Source of the DNA: Mytilus galloprovincialis
Lineage: Eukaryota > Mollusca > Bivalvia > Mytilida > Mytilidae
Length of the DNA: 64,000 nt
Direction of reading: 5' to 3'
Assembly (NCBI RefSeq): GCF_965363235.1
Contig: NC_134840.1
Location: 60,382,793-60,446,792 of the forward strand
Shown here: in pieces, positions 59,501 through 64,000 of the stretch
How the letters are laid out: each line of letters starts with the position of its first letter
How positions within the stretch are numbered: position 1 is the first letter of the stretch
Notes under the pieces: model-generated
Told to the model about the DNA's origin: nothing
Seen by the model: the letters and a program-made list of their open reading frames with translations, nothing else
Database searches by the model: none
Program-made: the position numbers and the translations under genes

Positions 59501-61054
59501 CCACAAAAGGAAGGTTGGGATTGATTTTGGGAGTTTTGGTCCCAACAGTTTAGGAATTAGGGGCCAAAAGGGTCCAAAATTAAACTTTGTTTGATTTAAT
59601 CAAAAATTGAATTATTGGGGTTCTTTGATATGACGAATCTAACCGTGTATTTGGATTCTTAATTTTTGGTCCTGTTTTCAAATCGGTCTACATTAAGGTT
59701 CAAATGGTCCAAAATTAAACTTAGTTTGATTTTAACAAAAATTGAATTCTTGGGGTTCTTTGATATGCTGAATCTAAACATGTACTTAGATTTTTGATTA
59801 TGGGCCCAGTTTTCAAGTTGGTCCAAATCGGGGTCCAAAATTAAACTTTGTTTGATTTCAACAAAAATTGAATATATGGGGTTCTTCGATATGCTGAATC
59901 TAACCATGCATTTAGATTTTTGATATTTGGGCCCGGTTATCAAATTGGTCCACATTGAGGTCTAAAGGGTCCAAAATTGAACTTTATTTGATTTCCATCA
60001 AAAATTAAATTCTTGTGGTTCTTTGATATGCTGAATCTAACCATGTATTTAGATTTTGGATATTGGACCATAATAGGTAGATGTCCAATTTAAAAATTTT
60101 AAGTTTTTAAGTTTAAGTTCTTAGACCACATTCATTATGTGTCAGAAACCTATGTTGTGTCAACTATTTAATCACAATCCAATTTCAGAGCTGTATCAAG
60201 CTTGAATGTTGTGTCCATACGTGCCCCAAATGTTCAGGGTAAGACCTCTGCGGTTGTATAAATGTGCGCCCTGGAGCATCTGGTTCTAGTTTCTAGTGTA
60301 ACTAAAATAATCTAATTTTTAAATTTGCATATTTTTAGGACTGTTTGGAAGAGGAAGATGTCCTAAAGGAAGGAATTGTAACTTTTTACATGTGTTTAAG
60401 AATCCAAGGAATGAATTCTGGGAATATGATAAACCTCAAAATAATTCTTATAATAGATCGATAAGAAGTCAGAGATCAAGCAGATCTAATAGATCAAGAT
60501 CAAGATCACCTTATAAAAGATCACATGACAGACACTCATACTCCAGAGACAGATTTAATGATAATCATAGATCTAGATCTCATAGATATTCCAGATCAAG
60601 GTCAAGAGATAGACACTCAAGGTCACATTCAAGGGGTAGAAGATATTCAAGATCAAGGTCTAGATCAAGATCAAGATCTAAAAGAAAATCTATTGAAAGG
60701 AGTTCAAGCCATTATTCAAAAAGGAAAAATTATGAAAAATCACGATCAAGAGAGAGAGAAAGAAACAGATACTCAAGATCAAGGTCAAGGTCTCCGTCAA
60801 AGGCAATTTCTAAAGACAGGAATGTACGCCAGGTTTCTAAACAAAAACGTTCTAAGTCAAGGAGTTTTTCAAGGAGTAGATCAATCTCTAGATCACCTAG
60901 TAGACATTCAAATAAGAAAAAGAAGCACAAACATAAAAAGAGCAAGAAACATTCTGGATCAGACAAAAGTTCTAATAAGACTGCCTCAAATGGTAAAATA
61001 AGCACAGATCAAAAGACTAGTCTTAGTAAAGAGGATAATGAACAATCTGTCTAG
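41539..61054 (+). CDS. ZRSR2: U2AF35-related splicing factor (U2 snRNP auxiliary factor 35 kDa subunit-related protein 2)
   Basis: Nuclear factor that recognises 3' splice sites, chiefly of U12-type introns (family knowledge). Exons: 41539-41615, 49394-49485, 50969-51174, 51825-51908, 53112-53150, 53559-53665, 54279-54385, 54645-54807, 57785-57894, 60339-61054; all junctions are GT-AG and phases agree; 1701 nt, 566 aa. An in-frame TGA at 41512 supports the start. Order of parts: basic/acidic coiled-coil region (about 26-166, [19 protein letters not shown], then Glu/Lys-rich); CCCH finger 1 (C188, C197, C203, H207); UHM (about 215-325, with [20 protein letters not shown] and [12 protein letters not shown]); CCCH finger 2 (C328, C336, C342, H346; [15 protein letters not shown]); RS-rich tail (about 365-530). 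Length and order agree with human ZRSR2 (482 aa), with a longer tail. Intron 8 contains duplicated pieces of exon 8. Confidence 0.94.
41669..42171. mobile_element. Non-autonomous DNA transposon, copy A
   Basis: Starts 'taatatgaggcaggcataac' with GGGGACGAAGTC and ends 'ggggacttcatccccatat'. Similar left and right ends border the larger copy B (42330-44645). It lies 54 bp after ZRSR2 exon 1. Contains TGACGTCA at 41835-41842, a poly(T) run near 42103-42126 and no real gene; the 144-codon minus frame here is a product of the repeat. Confidence 0.65.
42330..44645 (-). mobile_element. hAT-type DNA transposon remnant, copy B
   Basis: The left end (TAATATGAGGCAGGAATTAC, GGGGACGAAGTC) matches copy A. 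The right end reads 'gggactttgtccccatatta' followed by 'tgttttaatgc', the inverse of 'gcattaaaccttaatatg' at the left, so terminal inverted repeats of about 20 bp are present. The first ~330 bp is closely related to copy A, including TGACGTCA at 42494-42501. The interior carries the minus-strand partial gene listed next. A GC-rich patch (44290-44490) with 'ggcgctgcgg' repeats and 'cctggggagaacactg' may be a separate insertion. Confidence 0.6.
42682..43526 (-). pseudogene. Partial hAT-derived zinc-finger protein (ZNF862/C17orf113-like N-terminus)
   Basis: Two minus-strand exons fit: 43265-43526 (ATG at 43526, donor G|GTAAGG) and 42682-42996 (acceptor AAAAG, donor-like T|GTAAGT). Phases agree. 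The first part is basic with KRKADD and RSFFRPV motifs. Across the junction is [20 protein letters not shown] followed by CNLC (CxxC) and SETHKEA (H..H-like), a TTF/BED-type zinc finger as in hAT-derived ZNF862-like proteins. Then comes an alpha-helical stretch ending [13 protein letters not shown]. The transposase core that should follow is absent, so the gene is truncated by internal deletion of the element. It could still be expressed as a small protein. Confidence 0.6.
45284..45440 (+). repeat. Interspersed repeat shared with 8030-8200
   Basis: Contains 'aaaaactttgggttttagtg', 'aacatcatttgtgtgtta' and 'tgatactcagcactgct', in the order seen at 8030-8200. Located in ZRSR2 intron 1. The flanking 44646-45283 is AT-rich with nothing recognised. 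Confidence 0.5.
45690..46612 (-). mobile_element. LINE fragment: C-terminal half of a reverse transcriptase
   Basis: On the minus strand, from 46612, reads [20 protein letters not shown], then FADDSIIY (the Y/F-x-DD catalytic box), then [37 protein letters not shown] and [18 protein letters not shown]. This is the order seen in Jockey/CR1-type non-LTR retrotransposons. The frame is open over 45930-46388; at least one stop separates it from the FADD region (TAA near 46436), and the 3' part is frayed. It is 5'-truncated and old. No target duplication found. Located in ZRSR2 intron 1. Confidence 0.85.
46905..48597 (-). mobile_element. GCGGTCGTATA-family element in ZRSR2 intron 1
   Basis: Reverse of the copies in MOSPD1 intron 5. 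It ends 'ctgcggtcgtataaagcttc' and 'gcggagcacctggtt' (to 48597); the left end is worn. Same internal units ('ggtccaaaattaaact', 'ttggggttctttgatatgct'), and three ATTGCACAAT sub-repeats at 47764-47860. Confidence 0.75.
49610..50135. repeat. Interspersed element beginning with a 20 bp perfect palindrome
   Basis: CCTGTCAAAATTTTGACAGG (49621-49640) is a perfect palindrome. The block ends 'gtatcatgcgctcatggcgc' and 'agctgtt' (to 50133). I recall both ends as belonging together in mytilid repeats. Located in ZRSR2 intron 2. Confidence 0.5.
53797..54087 (-). repeat. ACAAGAATGTGTCC / GGGGCATAAAA element, reversed copy
   Basis: Starts 'tttatgccccatttatggg' and ends 'actgaggacacattctcat'. Reverse of the copies in LAMP. 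Located in ZRSR2 intron 6. Confidence 0.7.
55069..55348. mobile_element. Nested palindromic element (two identical hairpins inside outer inverted repeats)
   Basis: Two identical 115 bp units, 55091-55205 and 55212-55326, are each a hairpin with ~50 bp arms around 'gagctatagtga'. The outer flanks 55069-55090 (AAATAATTGATGCAAGCTATAC) and 55327-55348 are also inverted complements with one mismatch. It is probably a foldback MITE. No open frame. It forms the left edge of the block inserted into the exon-tail array. Confidence 0.85.
55700..55965 (+). repeat. Cluster of five ACTTCCGGT motifs
   Basis: Exact ACTTCCGGT at 55708, 55729, 55822, 55934 and 55955. Its complement ACCGGAAGT is the core ETS-family site. 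The motifs lie in diverged ~110 bp units with 'gggagataat' between them. The rest of the inserted block, 55966-56920, has no recognised gene. It includes TTGACCTTTGACCTTGACCT at 56237-56256 (reversed AGGTCA half-sites), and a 14 bp duplication CCAATCGCTTCGAT near 56388-56415. Confidence 0.6.
57915..58180 (-). repeat. ACAAGAATGTGTCC / GGGGCATAAAA element, second reversed copy
   Basis: Starts 'tttatgccccatttatggg' just after ZRSR2 exon 9 and ends 'tatggaccattcttgttggg'. Same family as 4136, 6795 and 53797. Confidence 0.7.
58255..58690 (-). repeat. Repeat related to 2679-3195 and 29525-29860, reversed
   Basis: 'gggcattaagttataccctt' followed by 'gtctgtctgtacgtcc', then two units with 'ttgcctctaccaa' and 'atgaaac.taaacaaa', ending 'catccatgtcccatggacac'. 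Located in ZRSR2 intron 9. Confidence 0.6.
58970..60290 (-). mobile_element. GCGGTCGTATA-family element in ZRSR2 intron 9
   Basis: A short nested start (58974-59010, 'tatacgaccacaaaaaaaat') is followed by the main copy from 59205 (TATACGACCGCAAACAAAAT) to 60287 ('gcggttgtataaatgtgcgc' then 'gagcatctggtt'). Same unit order as the other copies, reversed. It ends 50 bp before exon 10. Confidence 0.75.
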
Positions 61055-61899
61055 GTTGAATAAGTAAATGAAAATAAATAAGTTAAAAATGATAAATCTT
61101 CAAAATGAATTGATCAATTAAAATAATACATGATAAAAACTGCTTCAGATGTCACTCATCCTGTTAGCTTACCTAGTTGAATGGACCATGAGAGATATTG
61201 CAACACTTTCAATTGTCTTCAGTCTTCCTGTATATAAAAAAACAAAAATGAAACCAAAGAACCAAAGAACCATTTTTAACCATAATTTTCCTGAATGATG
61301 CTAATTTGGTTGCTGTTTTTTTTGTCCCAGCCAATCAACCGACTTGCCTATTATGTCTTAAAGTTATTTAATGTAATGATTACCTATTAAATCCTCTGAA
61401 TGTGAAAGTTGTCCTTTTCTACTTCAATCCAGTTTTAAAAGGCCTCCAGGTTTCATGTTAATTCCTTTGTTTTCTTTGGTTTTCCATTATGTTTATTGTA
61501 CTTTTAAATTGAAGTAGTTTTTGTAGTGTTTTACTATAAATTAGAGGATGTGGAAAATTGATAAATGACAAAGCAAATTATAAACAAATAGCAAAACAAA
61601 TAACATAAATACAGTGCATATAAACAGAACATAAATTATAAATATACTTGTGGCCTGGTACCCAATGTCACTGATAACACAGTTTTTATCTGTCAGAGGG
61701 AGTTCACCTGACCTTGACCTCATTTTATGTATCAGGAATGAAGGTTAGGGTTAATGGTCAAGTATGTATCCCAGATACTTTGAAAAGGAAGAGTCAAATA
61801 TAAATTAAATGTATGAAATGATTGAAAGGTGTACATGTCTGAACATTAGGTTTCATCTGACCTTCACCCCATTTTCATTGTTTAATTGTCAATGTTAAG
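61055..61899. other. ZRSR2 3' UTR and flank
   Basis: AT-rich. 'aaaataaataag' follows the stop within 30 nt, and minor repeat fragments with 'gaccttgacctcatttt' (61711-61727) resemble the satellite at 21738-24540, reversed. No gene seen. Confidence 0.45.
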
Positions 61900-63840
61900 T
61901 TTTTATACAACCACAAAAATTAAAAAAAAATTGGTCGTATATTGGTATCATGTCGTCGTCAGCATTGTCCAAAGACAGATGGTTTCCTGATTGTTCAGGA
62001 CTGTGTTCATTAGACATTCGCAGTACTGCTATGTATGTATTGTAGCGTCATGCTACTTATGACGTTGAGATTTATGTGCAAAGAGAGTTTAGAATCATTA
62101 CAAGTAGAAACAGCTAGTATTTCTTATTGTGCCTAACAAGTCTGATAATACCACTCTAAGATACTGATAATAACTTTAGTAATTGTGAATAGAAATCAAT
62201 AAAATTTAACACAATGTTTATAACCACAAAAGAAAGGTTGGGATTAATTTTGGAGGTTAAGGTCCCAAAGGTTTAGGAATTGGGGGCCTAAAAAGGGGCC
62301 CAAATAAGCATTTTTGTAGTTTCAAGTCAATAACTTGTGTTTAAGTGTATAAATCTCTCTGTAATTATACCACAAGTTTCCATACTACAAAGGGATGGTT
62401 ATGGGGGGTATGGCTCAAATCATTTAGCAATTAGGGACAAAAAAAAGGAGAAAAAACAAGGGTCTTTCCGGTTAGAGAACAATTTAGACAATTTAAAAGC
62501 AGTGTAAAGAATACAATTCACTTTAAAGAATACTGTTATATATATGTTTGATTACCTCCCTTACACTGCTTTAAACTTATGTACATGTATTAATAAATGA
62601 TGATTGCCTTCAGATGATTAGCTCATGATGTATTTAAATGAGTAGTTATTGTTGCAAACTCAATTAGAAATTTGAATTGAGATTATTTTTTTAAGGAAAA
62701 GGGGTAGGTGAAAAAAAATGGGGGGGGGGGTACAATTTTTATCATTTCAGATAATTTTTTGAGGGATTTATATTAACAGCATAGTGTATTGCTTAATGGT
62801 TAATGGATAATTTAGACAATTTAATAGCAGTGTAAGGGAGGTAATCCAAACACAATATTTAAATTATGTATAAAGAATTGTTGTATTGTCTTGAGATAAT
62901 TAGCTGTCAATTTATTTTTAAAAAATCTTCTCCTCTGAAACTACTTGACCAAATTTAACCAAACTTGGCCACAATCATCATTGGAGTATCTAGTTTTAAA
63001 AATGTGTCCAGTGACCAGGCCATCCAACCAAGATGGCCACCATGGCTAAAAATAGAACATAGGGGTAAAATGTAAATTTTTGCTTATAACTCTGAAACTA
63101 AAGCATTTAAAAAAAAATTGCCGTTTTTGGTTATTATCTTCAATACTATTATAGATAGAGATAAACTGTAAGCAGCAATAATGTTCAGCAAAGTAAGATC
63201 TACAAATAAATCAACAGGACCAAAATGGTCAGTTGATCCCTTAAGGAGTTATTGCCCTTGATAGTCAATTTTTAACAATTTTCATTAATTTGGTAAATTT
63301 TTGTAAATTTTAAATTTTCCTCTGTAACTAAAGGGCCAAGTTTATCATAGATAGAGAAAATTGTAAGTAGCAAGAATGTTCAGTAAAGTAAGATCTACAA
63401 TCACATCACCATCACCAAAACACAATTTTGTCATGAATTCATCTGTGTCCTTTGTTTAATATGCACGTAGACCAAGGTGAACGCACAGGCTCTTAAGAGC
63501 CTCTAGTTAGAAGTTACTATTAAATGCTGATTAAGGAATATTTAATCTCATTTCAGATTTCAAAATTTAAAAAGATTGAAAAAATTAAAAACATTTCTTT
63601 TTTTGGGGTGGGGGGTTCAATTCTCAACAGCATAGTGTATTGCGCAAAACCAAAAACTGAATATAAATTCAAATCATATAGCCAATTCTAAGTTCTTTGA
63701 CTACAGTTATTCTGTGTCAGAAACCTATTTATCTGTCAAATAATGAATTAAAATCCAAATTCAGACCTGTAACAAGCGCAAATATTTTGTCCATTTTTGC
63801 CCTAACTGTTGAGGGTTGGACCTCGGCTGACAAAGCAATT
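61900..63840 (-). mobile_element. GCGGTCGTATA-family element downstream of ZRSR2, diverged
   Basis: Starts 'tttatacaaccacaaaaatt' and 'ggtcgtatattggtatcatg', and ends 'ttgagggttggacctcggct' near 63827. Between them are poly-G runs (62722-62731, 63604-63615), 'gttgggattaattttggagg' and 'attctgtgtcagaaacctat' units. The middle (62930-63500) has a different repeat with 'aagtaagatctacaa' twice, probably a nested insertion. Confidence 0.55.
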
Positions 63841-63948
63841 TATTTAATCCATTTATTGGATACTATAAGCAACTATATTTTATGTATATAATGATTGTTA
63901 AGTGTATTGAGTACATGTCTGTCTGATTGTTCAAAGTTAATTTTTAAC

Positions 63949-64000
63949 TCACCTGGCCCAAAGCTTTTCTCATCACTTGGCATCCATCCTCCACCGTCGT
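63949..64000 (-). repeat. End of a ~165 bp satellite-type element, cut by the window edge
   Basis: 'ctcacctggcccaaagcttt' followed by 'tctcatcacttggcatcc' is the reverse of the end of the array at 9960-11033. Confidence 0.65.

Noticed and set aside
60525-61001. 158-codon plus frame rich in DQ and its minus-strand counterpart
   Set aside because: Out-of-frame shadows of the ZRSR2 RS-rich tail, which is the conserved frame.

Overview
The window looks like nuclear DNA of a bivalve mollusc, most likely a mytilid mussel. It is AT-rich, has GT-AG introns, encodes animal-specific proteins, and is filled with repeat families that I recall as typical of mussel genomes. No bacterial, organellar or CRISPR features are visible. 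Four host genes could be rebuilt exon by exon with consistent splice phases, in two divergent pairs.

(1) 2453-16594, minus strand: an 8-coding-exon LAMP-type lysosome-associated membrane glycoprotein (about 492 aa). (2) 17044-21063, plus strand: COPS9, the acidic micro-subunit of the COP9 signalosome (60 aa, 3 exons), head to head with LAMP across a short shared promoter carrying a MiT/TFE-type E-box. (3) 28167-36337, minus strand: a MOSPD1-type ER membrane protein with an MSP domain (211 aa, 6 exons, the last only 32 nt). (4) 41539-61054, plus strand: ZRSR2, the U2AF35-related splicing factor (566 aa, 10 exons, with two CCCH zinc fingers, a UHM and an RS tail). The genes serve separate jobs: lysosome membrane, protein degradation control, ER contact sites and 3' splice site recognition.

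Region by region: 1-2452 is LAMP 3' flank. LAMP introns hold repeats, including a ~165 bp satellite and a retroelement-like fossil. Downstream of COPS9 lies a 2.8 kb tandem array (~147-155 bp monomer) with regularly spaced AGGTCAAGGTCA motifs, then a nearly perfect 104 bp hairpin flanked by direct repeats. MOSPD1 intron 5 carries two copies of an element bounded by TATACGACCGC/GCGGTCGTATA. Between MOSPD1 and ZRSR2 there is a 5'-truncated LINE with clear target-site duplications. ZRSR2 intron 1 contains two related DNA-transposon copies, one with a partial hAT-type zinc-finger gene, plus a LINE fragment. ZRSR2 intron 8 holds five degraded copies of the end of exon 8 including its splice donor, split by a block that begins with a nested palindrome. 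The tail of the window, 61055-64000, is repeats only.

No wholly new multi-gene system was found. The strongest unusual signals are the exon-tail array in ZRSR2, the nuclear-receptor-motif satellite, the duplicated splice acceptor in LAMP and the long hairpin elements. Family identifications rest on reading and recall, not on database searches.
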